DNA of 64,000 bases, from assembly GCF_004792415.1 (NCBI RefSeq), contig NZ_CP038853.1, forward strand, positions 3,472,001 to 3,536,000. Direction: 5' to 3'. Shown here piece after piece: positions 55,571 to 64,000 of the stretch. Position numbers and translations under genes: made by a program. This stretch comes from Pantoea vagans (GTDB taxonomy: Bacteria; Pseudomonadota; Gammaproteobacteria; Enterobacterales; Enterobacteriaceae). The notes below the pieces were generated by a model. The model was not told the origin of the DNA. It was given only the letters and a program-made list of their open reading frames with translations, and made no database searches. Each line of letters begins with the position of its first letter. Position 1 is the stretch's first letter.

Positions 55571-56091
55571 AATAACTCTCCCGTTAATTTTAAATATCGG
55601 CCACAACTGCCTGACACAGTGATTAAGCATGAACACCCTCGCGATTTTCGCAAGGCGGGATAATAAAATTTTTTGCGGGCCCGATTTAATTACGGTACGA
55701 AAAATACCGCCAAATCTCTTTCATCACCGCTACGCTAAAAATAAAAAATATCTATAAATCAGTAATCTGCAAAGAAGTAATTGCGAAGATAAATATTAAC
55801 ACCGCAGACACAAAGACTTTTAAAATCGCTTATAGAAAAACGAATATTTTAATTCAGACCAGGACAATTCCTGATAAAACTGGCGAGAATATTAAAGAAT
55901 GTTTCAGCAAAAGTGATAATTAACGCATCAGAGTGAATCACCTCACGAAATAATAACACCCGTGCTCATCCGGATATTTTATTGCCTCTATTACAGAAGA
56001 TTCCCAAAGCGTTATTTATGAAGGGAGTTCAGGAACTTTCTGCTCGTCAGACTCTCTTAGCAAAACTGAATACGCAGATACTGAGGTTAAG
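55571..56091. other. AT-rich promoter region, no gene
   Basis: About 520 bp between divergent genes, with no supported frame, RNA or repeat. Should contain the promoters of the DUF2382 operon (leftward) and the YjjA-like gene (rightward). Confidence 0.5.
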
Positions 56092-56601
56092 ATGAAACAG
56101 GCACAACGCAGTGCATGGATGTTGGGCATGGCGGCGCTTCTGGTGGCAGGCAGTGCATCAGCGGCAAGCTGGCAGGATCAGCTGAGCAGTGCAGCATCGC
56201 AGCTCAGCCAGCAGAATAACGGCACCACCACCAGTACCACGCAGCAGAATGGCGGCATGTCGCTCTCTACTATTACCAGCATGCTGGGCGGCGGCGACAA
56301 AGCGGTCAGCGCCAACAGCATGACCAACGCGGCCGGTGTGATGCAGTACTGCGTCGAACACAACGTGGTAAAAAATAATGTGCAGTCGGTAAAAGATCAG
56401 GTACTGAGCAAGCTCGGTCTGAATACGACTACCGCGCAGGAACAGAAAACCGACTACACCCAGGGCGTGGCAGGACTGCTGAATACCGGGAACGGCCAGC
56501 AGCTGAATCTGCAAAGCCTGAGCAACTCACCGATGGGTGAGAAGCTGAAAACCAAAGCCTGTGACGTGGTCCTGAAGCAGGGCAAAAACTTTATCTCCTG
56601 A
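56092..56601 (+). CDS. yjjA: DUF2501 (YjjA-like) secreted protein
   Basis: 169 residues. Signal peptide (SAWMLGMAALLVAGSASAAS), then a Gln/Ser/Thr-rich stretch and the DUF2501 core with MQYCVEHNVVK and LKTKACDVVLKQGKNF, including one cysteine in each. Function unknown; E. coli YjjA is a member. GAGGTTAAG precedes the ATG. A hairpin without a U-run follows (56607-56630). Confidence 0.75.
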   Translation: MKQAQRSAWMLGMAALLVAGSASAASWQDQLSSAASQLSQQNNGTTTSTTQQNGGMSLSTITSMLGGGDKAVSANSMTNAAGVMQYCVEHNVVKNNVQSVKDQVLSKLGLNTTTAQEQKTDYTQGVAGLLNTGNGQQLNLQSLSNSPMGEKLKTKACDVVLKQGKNFIS

Positions 56602-56721
56602 TCCCTCTCCCCTCTCTTCTCAGAGGGGAGCGTTAAACCCCGCTTTGCTGTGATACCTGACATTCCCTTAACCTGGGATTGAGCGTTATAGTGTTGTTTT
56701 GATTTCAACAGGACAGCACGC

Positions 56722-57357
56722 ATGAAAGGCATCAACATCGCACTTTACTTCGACCCCGATCAGATTCAGGCCTGCGTTCACGAACAGGACGACAGCTATC
56801 TCAGCAAAAAATTCGAGTATGACGATGGCGTGATTGAAGAGATCTACCAGTGGCTGGAGCAGTACGAACCTAAACGCACCCACATCTGCCTGATTGAAAA
56901 CGAAACCGCCGAGCTGCTGGCCGATGAGCTGGTCGACAGCGGATTTCGCGTCCATCAGGTCACCATGCATCAGCTGCTGAGCTGGTTTGCTACCGAGCCA
57001 CCATCCACGCCAGACGGTACGCCGATGCGCGCCATGCTGCGCTTCCTGGAAGATGAACATCCGCGTGAATATGAGTCGCGCACGCCGCAGACCGAAGCGC
57101 TGATGGAGATGTTCGACGAGCTGGATGCGCTGGAAATGGTCGATGACGGCGATGACGAAGACACGCTGCCAGGCGATCTGCTGCGCGCCATGAAGAAGCA
57201 CAAAATCACCGCCAGCGCTGCGGCCCAGCGTCTGCTGCCGGATGTTAACGAGCGTATCCGCGAACATCTGATGCAGTATCCCGAACTGATGACGCCCGAA
57301 ATCCTGCAGGACTTCTTCCCGGAGCTGCTTGAGGCGCTGGAGCGCCCGAAACACTAA
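56722..57357 (+). CDS. Acidic protein of unknown function
   Basis: 211 residues, soluble and very acidic (long DELDALEMVDDGDDEDTLPG stretch near 135-155). The first 100 residues look like an alpha/beta Rossmann-like or NYN-like fold (INIALYFDPDQ, THICLIENETAELLADELV, FRVHQVTMHQLL). I do not recognise the family. It is 15 bp upstream of the MarC-family gene on the same strand and probably co-transcribed. Confidence 0.7.
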   Translation: MKGINIALYFDPDQIQACVHEQDDSYLSKKFEYDDGVIEEIYQWLEQYEPKRTHICLIENETAELLADELVDSGFRVHQVTMHQLLSWFATEPPSTPDGTPMRAMLRFLEDEHPREYESRTPQTEALMEMFDELDALEMVDDGDDEDTLPGDLLRAMKKHKITASAAAQRLLPDVNERIREHLMQYPELMTPEILQDFFPELLEALERPKH

Positions 57358-57372
57358 TCAGGGAGATCGGAC

Positions 57373-58041
57373 ATGCTGGAGCTGATTAAAGCGGTCAGCC
57401 TGGGGCTGGTCGTCATCCTGCCGCTCGCGAACCCGCTCACCACCGTGGCGCTGTTTTTAGGGCTGGCGGGTGACATGAATTTCGAGGAGCGCAACCGTCA
57501 GGCGCGCCAGGCTTCCATCTACGTTTTCGCCATCATGATGGTGGCGTGGTACGCGGGCAGCGCGGTGCTGAATACCTTCGGTATCTCTATACCGGGTCTG
57601 CGCATGGCGGGCGGTCTGATCGTCGCCTTTATCGGCTTCCGGATGCTGTTTCCGGCGAAGCCGGCGGGTCATTCGGTCGAAGCGAAGCATAAACTGGATG
57701 AGCAGGAGGCAACCAAAGAGCCGGTGAACATCGCCTTCGTGCCGCTGGCGATGCCAAGCACGGCGGGACCGGGAACCATTGCGATGATCATCTCCTCTGC
57801 CTCAACGGTGAGAAGTGGCGTCGATTTTCCCGCCTGGGTGATCAGCGTGGCACCGGTGCTGACCTTCCTGCTGGTGAGCCTGATCCTGTGGATCTCGCTG
57901 CGCAGTTCGGGGGCCATTATGAAGCTGGTGGGTAAAAGCGGCATTGAGGCGATATCGCGCCTGATGGGATTTTTACTGGTCTGTATGGGCGTGCAGTTCA
58001 TCATTAACGGCGTGCTGGAAGTGGTGCGCACCTTCCATTAA
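57373..58041 (+). CDS. marC: MarC-family integral membrane protein
   Basis: 222 residues and six transmembrane helices, the size of E. coli MarC. Family features: [20 protein letters not shown] near the N-terminus, [15 protein letters not shown], and [16 protein letters not shown] in the second half. Members were once linked to multiple antibiotic resistance, but the substrate remains unknown. GGGAG is 8 bp before the ATG. Confidence 0.85.
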   Translation: MLELIKAVSLGLVVILPLANPLTTVALFLGLAGDMNFEERNRQARQASIYVFAIMMVAWYAGSAVLNTFGISIPGLRMAGGLIVAFIGFRMLFPAKPAGHSVEAKHKLDEQEATKEPVNIAFVPLAMPSTAGPGTIAMIISSASTVRSGVDFPAWVISVAPVLTFLLVSLILWISLRSSGAIMKLVGKSGIEAISRLMGFLLVCMGVQFIINGVLEVVRTFH

Positions 58042-58048
58042 TACGGGT

Positions 58049-58078
58049 TTTCCCCTCTCCGGACAGGCAGAGGGGAAA
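58049..58078. terminator. Hairpin between convergent marC-like and cytochrome genes
   Basis: Ten-base-pair stem TTTCCCCTCT / AGAGGGGAAA with a 10-nt loop. Lacks a long U-run, but its place between convergent stops supports a terminator. Confidence 0.6.
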
Positions 58079-58084
58079 GCGCGA

Positions 58085-59347
58085 TTACTTCAGCGTTTTA
58101 CGCACTTCAGCAACCTGATCTTTGCTCACCGCAGGCGCGGTGTTGCTCCAGCCCTGACGAATAAAGGTCGCCAGTTGCGCGACTTCATCATCATTCAGCC
58201 GCTGGGCAAAGCCCGGCATCGCCAGTTTAGACGGTGCTTTCTCGGTAGAAGGCTGCTGCGCGCCGGCCAGAATGGTGTGGATCAAGCCGGTTGGATCCTT
58301 AGCATTGACGATGGTTGCGCCATCCAGCTCCGGGAAGATCCCAGGCGCGCCTTTGCCGGTCACGAAGTGACAGGCACCGCAGTTATCCAGATAGAGACGC
58401 TCGCCTTCGCTGAGGTTCTTCGCGGCGGTGAGTTTCGCTTCCGTTGCCTGCTGCGCCTGCACGCTGAACGCCTGCAATGGCGGATTACCGCCCAGGAACT
58501 TCAGATAGGCCGCGATAGCTTTGAGATCGGCATCGGTCATGTGTGAGCTGCTGTGCTCAACCACCGAGGTCATCTCGCCGCCGACTGCCGCTTTATCGTT
58601 ACGGCCGGTCTGCAGGTAATCAATGACTTCCTGCTCGCTCCAGTGTGGCAGGCCACGCAGTGACGGCACATCCCAGTTGTTCAGGCTGCCGCCCGCCAGG
58701 AATTTATCGTCACCGCTATCCAGCGCTTTCTCATTCATGCCCAGACCGCGCGGCGTATGACAGCTGCCGCAGTGGCCGAGACTTTCCACGATATAAGCAC
58801 CGCGGTTAACTTCGGCTGATGCGCCACCAATCGGCTGGAACGGTTTATCGGACGCGAACGCCCAGTTCCAGAACCGCATGCCCCAGCGCTGACTGAACGG
58901 GAAGCTCAGATCGGTTTCCGGTGGCTGTTCTGCGCTCGGCTGCACGCCTTTCATAAAGTAGACGTAGAGCGCGTGCATATCGGCATCGCTGATTTTGGCG
59001 TAGTCAGGATACGGCATCGCCGGATAGAGATGCGATCCGTCCGGTAATACGCCCTTGCGCACCGCGTCAGAGAACTGCTGCTCGCTGTAGTTACCGATAC
59101 CGTGCTGCTTATCCGGCGTAATGTTGGTGGAGAAGATAGTGCCGAGGTTCGACTCAATCGCCAGACCACCCGAATAGGCCGGTTTGCCGGGCAGCGAGTG
59201 GCACGCCATACAGTCGCCCAGCCGCGAGAGATACTCGCCCTGCTTAATCAGTTGCGCTTCATCTTCGGCGTGAACCGGCAGCGCAAATCCGCTGGCCAGC
59301 AGCACCGCGTTGGCAAAAATAAAAGACTTCAGTTTCAGCTTATTCAT
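58085..59347 (-). CDS. Triheme cytochrome c subunit of gluconate 2-dehydrogenase-type enzyme
   Basis: 420 residues. Signal peptide (KSFIFANAVLLASGFALPVH), then three c-type heme sites CMACH (about 47), CGSCH (about 193) and CGACH (about 325), each followed by a distal Met region. It passes electrons from the flavoprotein subunit to ubiquinone at the periplasmic face. Last gene of the three-gene operon; 4 bp after the large-subunit stop. Confidence 0.93.
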   Translation of the reverse strand: MNKLKLKSFIFANAVLLASGFALPVHAEDEAQLIKQGEYLSRLGDCMACHSLPGKPAYSGGLAIESNLGTIFSTNITPDKQHGIGNYSEQQFSDAVRKGVLPDGSHLYPAMPYPDYAKISDADMHALYVYFMKGVQPSAEQPPETDLSFPFSQRWGMRFWNWAFASDKPFQPIGGASAEVNRGAYIVESLGHCGSCHTPRGLGMNEKALDSGDDKFLAGGSLNNWDVPSLRGLPHWSEQEVIDYLQTGRNDKAAVGGEMTSVVEHSSSHMTDADLKAIAAYLKFLGGNPPLQAFSVQAQQATEAKLTAAKNLSEGERLYLDNCGACHFVTGKGAPGIFPELDGATIVNAKDPTGLIHTILAGAQQPSTEKAPSKLAMPGFAQRLNDDEVAQLATFIRQGWSNTAPAVSKDQVAEVRKTLK

Positions 59348-59351
59348 GCGC

Positions 59352-61121
59352 TTATGCCTGTACCAGTGGGCCGGGATTTTTCAGGTAGTGATCTTTGATC
59401 GCCTGCGCCGCCATCAGGGTAATCGCACCGATGGTATCGGTCGGGTTCGCCTGGAAGTTCTGCGGGAAGGCGTTGCCGCCGGGCACAAAGACGTTATGCA
59501 CATCCCAGCTCTGCAGATACTTGTTCAGCGCCGAGGTTTTCGGGTTATCGCCCATCACCGCGCCGCCCACGTTGTGGGTAGAGACATATTTGGTGAGATC
59601 GAAGTCCGCGCCCATCGGCAGGAAGCTCATGCTCATGCTGTCCGGGTTCAGCTCTTTAGCGATGTTGCCGACGATGCCTTTCAGATGCTGCTGCAGCTTC
59701 AGCTCATTCTCTTTCCAGTTAAACGTCATGCGCAGCAGTGGCAGGCCACGGTGATCGTTGTAGTTCGGATCGAGATCCAGATAGATGTCGCGATAAGACT
59801 GGCAGGTGGTGGTGATGCTGATCTTCATCGAATGGCCGTACCACTCTTCCAGACCTTCCTTGTAGCCCATGCCCCAGGTCGGCGTGCCTTTTGGCAGCGC
59901 GGTACTGATCGGCGTGCCGGTCGCCTGTGAGCTGTGGATCTTCGCGCCGCCCAGGAAGCCGAGTGAAGGACCGTCGAAGTTGCCTGGCGAGATATCGTTA
60001 AACATCTGGCCGGTCGCGCCCGCAGTCGCATACGGATTGAAGTTTTTATCTTTGAAGAACAGCGTTGCACCGCCGTTCGACAGGAACGCGTAGTTACGGC
60101 CGACCACGCCCTCTTCGGTAATCGGGTTGTAAGGTTTGCCGATGCCGGAGAGCAGCATCAGACGCACGTTGTAGAGCTGGAAGCTGCTCAGCACCACGAT
60201 TTTCGCGGGCTGGAAGCACTCGTTGCCCTGTGCATCGATGTAGATCACGCCCTTGGCGGTTTTCTTATCATCGTTCAGCACGACCTTAATCACTTCCGCA
60301 TTCACTTCATAGGAGAAGTTCGGCATCCGCTTCAGCGAATCCATCACCGCGGTCTGCGGCGAGGCTTTGGAGTAGTTCAGGCAGGGATATTTGCTGCAAT
60401 AGCCGCAGTAGTTGCACGGTGCGATCTGGTTGCCGTACGGGTTTTTCCACGCGCGCGACACACAGGCTGACGGGTTCGGGAACGGGTGATAACCCAGTTT
60501 CGTCGCCACCTCTTTGAACATCACGTTGTTCAGCGTGTCATCCAGCGCAGGCAGCGGATAAGGTTCGGAACGCGGGCCTTCAAACGGGTCGCCGCCTTCC
60601 AGGATTTTGCCGCGCAGGTTGCCGGTGTTGCCCGACTGGCCGCAAATCAGTTCGAATTTGTAGTAGTACGGCTCGATCTCTTCCCAGCTGAACGGGAAGT
60701 CCATTACCCGCATATCGTCCTGCAGAATGCCGGGCTTGTAAGCCTCGTCAACGTAGGTTTTAAGTTTAATATCGGTCGGCGTCGGACGAATCAGTACCGC
60801 CGTCCAGTGCAGGCCGGAACCGCCTACGCCGGTGCCCGGTGCAAATGCGCCCCACTTACGGGTCGGCAGTGCCGTCTGGCTGCTGTTATAACGGACGGTG
60901 ACAGCCACTTCGGCGGGTGTCGCAAACACTTTATTGCGTACCGCATAGGCGTATTCATCTGCCGGTTTCGGGTAGGCGAATTCGTCATAATCGCGATCGC
61001 CGCCGCGCTCAAGGGCGCGCACGTCCAGACCTGCCAGTGCCAGCTCGATGCTCATCAGCGAGCCTGCCCAGCCGAGGCCGCAGACCACGACGTCGACTTC
61101 TTTTTTAGTAACCTGTGCCAT
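59352..61121 (-). CDS. GMC-type flavoprotein large subunit, gluconate (or 2-ketogluconate) dehydrogenase
   Basis: 589 residues. N-terminal FAD motif VDVVVCGLGWAGSLMSIELA (GxGxxG at about 15-20), GMC-type substrate domain, and a C-terminal HNVGGAVMGDNP and NPTDTIGAITLMAAQ. A cysteine cluster CNYCGYCSKYPC near 233 matches the [3Fe-4S] ligands of membrane FAD-glucose dehydrogenases. It oxidises an aldonate or sugar in the periplasm. Which of gluconate, 2-ketogluconate or sorbitol is used cannot be told. Confidence 0.9.
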   Translation of the reverse strand: MAQVTKKEVDVVVCGLGWAGSLMSIELALAGLDVRALERGGDRDYDEFAYPKPADEYAYAVRNKVFATPAEVAVTVRYNSSQTALPTRKWGAFAPGTGVGGSGLHWTAVLIRPTPTDIKLKTYVDEAYKPGILQDDMRVMDFPFSWEEIEPYYYKFELICGQSGNTGNLRGKILEGGDPFEGPRSEPYPLPALDDTLNNVMFKEVATKLGYHPFPNPSACVSRAWKNPYGNQIAPCNYCGYCSKYPCLNYSKASPQTAVMDSLKRMPNFSYEVNAEVIKVVLNDDKKTAKGVIYIDAQGNECFQPAKIVVLSSFQLYNVRLMLLSGIGKPYNPITEEGVVGRNYAFLSNGGATLFFKDKNFNPYATAGATGQMFNDISPGNFDGPSLGFLGGAKIHSSQATGTPISTALPKGTPTWGMGYKEGLEEWYGHSMKISITTTCQSYRDIYLDLDPNYNDHRGLPLLRMTFNWKENELKLQQHLKGIVGNIAKELNPDSMSMSFLPMGADFDLTKYVSTHNVGGAVMGDNPKTSALNKYLQSWDVHNVFVPGGNAFPQNFQANPTDTIGAITLMAAQAIKDHYLKNPGPLVQA

Positions 61122-61151
61122 GATAATCCTGTTTACCTGATGTGGAAGCGC

Positions 61152-61880
61152 TTATGCGCGTTCACCTTTGATGCTGACCGGGCCGAGTGGATAAGGAACG
61201 TTGTGCTGTTTCACCCATTCGGTGAAGCTGGCACGCGCCCCCGGGAAGCCGATGGCGATCCAGGCTTTCATGCCTTTATTACCGCCGTACATCGGGTCGG
61301 CCAGGTAGCCATGCTTGGTATCGGAAAGCAGCTGGCTGAAGAAATGGGAAGGCTTCAGATCGGCTTCGCCCAGCGCGGCAAAGTCGATCTCGTTTTTGTT
61401 GACCTGGGTCAGCACAGCATCTTTCTCTTCCAGCGTCAGCGCATGAAACGCTTTCTGGTGCGTATTCTGCGACCACTGATTGATCAGCCGGATACCGGTC
61501 TGATACATCTGCTGGGGACGGAACGGGATCTGATAACCCATCGTGGCGGGTGCTTTCGTGTTGAAAGGTCCCTGAATGTAGATTTCGCTGCCAAACGCTT
61601 CGCTGTGCAGCTGCTGATCGATAAAGATCGGCACGTTAGTTTCCAGCGCGCCTGGCGCTTTGCCTTTGCCGCCCGCCGGAATCAGGCGGTCGGTGGCGGC
61701 CAGAATAAACTGCCACTCATCGGCACTAAAAAAGATCGGTTTGTAATCGGCTAACTCGGGGGCGGCCATCTCTGCAGCCTGTGCCGCAGTCATGCCTTTC
61801 AGGACCAGCTCACTTAATGGCAACGCCAGCAGTGAACCGAGCAAAAATTTACGCCTGGTGGTGGGTTTTTCTAAAAGCAT
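61152..61880 (-). CDS. Gluconate 2-dehydrogenase subunit 3 (Tat-signal small subunit)
   Basis: 242 residues from the ATG at 61880. A twin-arginine signal TTRRKFLLGSLLALPL near the N-terminus carries the folded large subunit to the periplasm (hitch-hiker export, as the flavoprotein has no signal). The body FFSADEWQFILAATDRLIP is the subunit-3 family signature. First gene of the operon. The upstream frame continues to 61976 but has no better start; the ribosome site is poor. Confidence 0.88.
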   Translation of the reverse strand: MLLEKPTTRRKFLLGSLLALPLSELVLKGMTAAQAAEMAAPELADYKPIFFSADEWQFILAATDRLIPAGGKGKAPGALETNVPIFIDQQLHSEAFGSEIYIQGPFNTKAPATMGYQIPFRPQQMYQTGIRLINQWSQNTHQKAFHALTLEEKDAVLTQVNKNEIDFAALGEADLKPSHFFSQLLSDTKHGYLADPMYGGNKGMKAWIAIGFPGARASFTEWVKQHNVPYPLGPVSIKGERA

Positions 61881-61976
61881 ATCCGCACGACTCTCATCTG
61901 CTAAATACCCGCTTACGGTGTTATGCAGCTGAAAGGCCTGGTGCAGGCAGGAAACTCCCCGCAGGGATGAACGCAC

Positions 61977-62568
61977 ACAGCACAGACAACGGCAGAACAG
62001 CGAAGGCAGGTAGAATTATGGTTCGGTAACTAACGGAACATATCGGTTAATAACCTGGCAATATTAGGGATATAACTATGTCTGAATGTAAAAATTGAAT
62101 TTAAAATGTGTCGCAGTGAAAGTTTATCATGGTGTTGCGGAAGGGTTACGGAGAGGTAAAAGATTTACAGCGAGGAAATTGCGTCTAAAACCGCATAAAC
62201 ATCGGGTATTTAGCCGTTTTAACGCAGGAGCGACGGATATTATTTTCATCCTGTCATCATCACGCTGAATAACCGATAAAAAAATATCATACTTCCATAC
62301 CAGAGAATCATTCTCATCGATAACACTATAGTGACTTTGATGGTCATACAATCAGACAGTGCGCAAATTGTGATCGCCTGAATAAATCCGGCTTTATTCC
62401 GCCTGCTGTAAAAGGACGCTGAAATAATAACTGGCCGACATTATCTTAATTCGTCTTTTTGCCTGAATAACTAAGCATGTAATTGTGCAAAGCTCATAAC
62501 AAACCGGCATTTTGAGATTATCCGGCGCCCGATAGAGTAGAGCGATCAACGACTCAGGATAACTCTCG
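61977..62568. promoter_or_regulatory. Divergent promoter region between dehydrogenase operon and peptide-binding protein
   Basis: About 590 bp without a gene, AT-rich from 62040. The clearest structure is the palindrome at 62303-62315 listed separately. Confidence 0.5.
62303..62315. promoter_or_regulatory. Fur-box-like palindrome
   Basis: GAGAATCATTCTC is a perfect 6-1-6 palindrome; extended on the minus strand, GATGAGAATGATTCTC resembles enteric Fur sites (GATAATGATAATC). It lies about 250 bp upstream of the peptide-binding-protein gene and 420 bp from the dehydrogenase operon. Function inferred from pattern only. Confidence 0.4.
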
Positions 62569-64000
62569 ATGCGCAAATCGCTACTCTCACTCTCCTTATT
62601 GACTGCACTGGCACTGGTTCACCCGGCACACGCCGCGACGCCTGCCGACACGCTGGTGGTTGCCGTTCCGCTGGATGGCATCATCAGTTTCGATCCGGCG
62701 GAAAGTTTTGAAATGGTCAGCAACAGCAGCCAGCGCAATATCTATCAGAGGCTCGTGGAGCCGGACCATCAGAATCCGCAAAAATTATCGCCGCTGGCCG
62801 CTACGCACTGGCAGGCCGGGAAAACGCCGCACAGTCTCGTTTTTGACCTCAATCCGCAGGCCCGCTTCTCCAGTGGTAATCCCCTGACGGCACAGGATGT
62901 GGTGTTCTCCTTAACCCGTGCGGTAAAACTCAACAAGGCGCCCTCCTTTATCCTGGGTGAGTTTGGCTGGACGCCGGAAAATATCGATCAGCAGTTCACG
63001 GTGATCAACGACCACCAGATTGAGCTGCGCTGGCCTGCTGAGATCGGCAGCGATCTGGCGCTGCGCCTGCTGACTGCGCCGGTCGCCTCCATCGTTGACA
63101 GTAAACTGGCACAGCAGCACGTCAGCAACAATGATTACGGCAACGCCTGGCTGAAAACGCACTCGGCTGGCAGCGCGGCATATGCCATCAAACAGTTTGT
63201 CCCGCTGCAGGCACTGGTGCTGGAAGCTAACCCTTACAGCACGCAGAAGCCGCATCTGAAGCGGGTATTGCTCAAGGGCGTCGCCGAAGCCGGCAGCCGC
63301 CGACTGCTGCTTCAGCAGGGTGACGTGGATGTCGCCTACCAGCTCGGTCCGGACCAGATTGCCGCGCTGAAAAATGTGCCCAATGTGCGGGTCGACGCCT
63401 TCCCGTCCAGCCTGGTTTACTACGTTGGCTTTAATACTCAGAGCGCGCAGCAACCGGCGCTGGGCAATCCGGCACTGTGGCAGGCGGCACGCTGGCTGGT
63501 GGACTATGACAGCCTGGCAAACCAGCTGCTGAAAGGTCAGTACCGCATCCATCAGAGCTTCCTGCCGGACGGCTTCGATGGTGCACTGAACACCACGCCG
63601 TTCCATTACGATCTGAAAAAGGCGCAGGAAATCCTGCAGAAAGGCGGCATCAAACCGGGCACCCACATCGCGCTGACGGTGGTGAACCAGCCGCCGTTTA
63701 TTGACGTGGCGCAGGCGCTGCAGGCGAGCTTTGCCAAAGCGGATGTGCAGCTCGATATCCAGCCGGTGGCGGAGTCAGAGCTGTGGAGCAAAATGCGCAG
63801 CCGCGACTTCCAGGCCATCTTCACTTACTGGGGCGCGGACTACGTCGACCCGAACACCAATGCCAGCGCCTTTGCTTCTAACGTGCCAGGCGGCGGCAAA
63901 ACCCTGGCGTGGCGCGTCGGCTGGACCATTCCGGAGCTGAGTGCGCAGACCCGCGCCGCCGCCGGAGAGAGCGATGCGGCCAAACGCCGTAGCCTCTATA
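62569..64000 (+). CDS. ABC transporter substrate-binding protein, peptide family (SBP 5), partial
   Basis: 477 codons are visible and the frame runs off the right edge; full members have about 510-540 residues. Signal peptide MRKSLLSLSLLTALALVHPA, cleavage after HAA. The family 5 pattern follows: LVVAVPLDGIISFDPAESF, NIYQRLVEPD, VVFSLTRAVKLN, and FQAIFTYWGADYVDPNTNAS near the edge. It should bind peptides or a similar solute in the periplasm; the permease and ATPase genes are expected beyond the window. AGGAT lies about 9 bp before the ATG. Substrate unknown. Confidence 0.88.
   Translation, partial: MRKSLLSLSLLTALALVHPAHAATPADTLVVAVPLDGIISFDPAESFEMVSNSSQRNIYQRLVEPDHQNPQKLSPLAATHWQAGKTPHSLVFDLNPQARFSSGNPLTAQDVVFSLTRAVKLNKAPSFILGEFGWTPENIDQQFTVINDHQIELRWPAEIGSDLALRLLTAPVASIVDSKLAQQHVSNNDYGNAWLKTHSAGSAAYAIKQFVPLQALVLEANPYSTQKPHLKRVLLKGVAEAGSRRLLLQQGDVDVAYQLGPDQIAALKNVPNVRVDAFPSSLVYYVGFNTQSAQQPALGNPALWQAARWLVDYDSLANQLLKGQYRIHQSFLPDGFDGALNTTPFHYDLKKAQEILQKGGIKPGTHIALTVVNQPPFIDVAQALQASFAKADVQLDIQPVAESELWSKMRSRDFQAIFTYWGADYVDPNTNASAFASNVPGGGKTLAWRVGWTIPELSAQTRAAAGESDAAKRRSLY

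Noticed and set aside
60486..61754. 422-codon + frame opposite the gluconate dehydrogenase genes
   Set aside because: Overlaps two certain minus-strand genes along its full length and has no recognisable domain.

Overview
The window looks like chromosomal DNA of a plant- or soil-associated member of the Enterobacterales, most like Pantoea/Erwinia. The reasons are GC-rich enteric-type housekeeping genes, a tRNA-Leu(CAA) closely resembling enteric leuX, a three-subunit membrane gluconate dehydrogenase and a P4-type satellite prophage. Genus is an inference from gene content and codon style; no marker gene is present.

Region 1 (1-6.9 kb) is ordinary chromosome: the tail of a MocR-type regulator, a LacI-family repressor with two operator palindromes, a polar amino-acid ABC transporter plus an FAD amine/amino-acid oxidase in one operon, an RcnB-like periplasmic protein, a broken serine-hydrolase remnant and a YecA/SEC-C protein. 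Region 2 (7.1-14.1 kb) is AT-rich and looks acquired. It holds a tight six-gene operon (GtrA-like flippase, GT2 glycosyltransferase, YbhN/AglD-like membrane protein, APH-fold kinase, HAD phosphatase, nucleotidyltransferase) that probably activates and transfers an unknown surface substituent, and an opposing multi-pass membrane protein.

Region 3 (14.6-19.9 kb) is scarred: a decayed PTS-EIIC and class II aldolase pair, an intact CDP-diacylglycerol pyrophosphatase, a stand-alone HNH nuclease of the phosphorothioate-binding type, a SymE toxin with a LexA-box candidate, a broken DUF2778/Tlde1-type type VI effector and a small secreted protein. Region 4 (20-40.4 kb) is a dense defence island: a DUF262/DUF1524 GmrSD-like nuclease, type I restriction-modification (hsdM-hsdS-hsdR), a complete type I Zorya system (zorA-B-C-D) and McrB-McrC directly downstream in the same direction. 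The combination symE + hsd + mcrBC near leuX recalls the E. coli immigration control region.

Region 5 (40.58-52.73 kb) is a nearly complete P4-like satellite integrated at the 3' end of leuX. Its parts are a duplicated tRNA end, paired integrase arm-type repeats, a DUF1493 gene pair, crr-like and ori-like GGTGAA iterons, an alpha-type primase-helicase, three small early genes, Vis, two divergent Ogr/Delta boxes, and late genes (Sid-like, Psu, Delta-like, a second Sid-like). These are followed by a cos-like site, an AT-rich cargo locus and the integrase. The cargo (small membrane protein, Beta-family protein, convergent sce7726-family nuclease-like protein) sits where P4 carries gop-beta-cII and is the best candidate here for an uncharacterised phage-defence system.

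Region 6 (52.7-64 kb) returns to core chromosome: DUF1176 protein, two DUF2382 stress proteins, a DUF2501 (YjjA-like) protein, an unknown acidic protein, a MarC-family membrane protein, the gluconate dehydrogenase operon and the start of a peptide-type ABC substrate-binding protein that runs off the edge.
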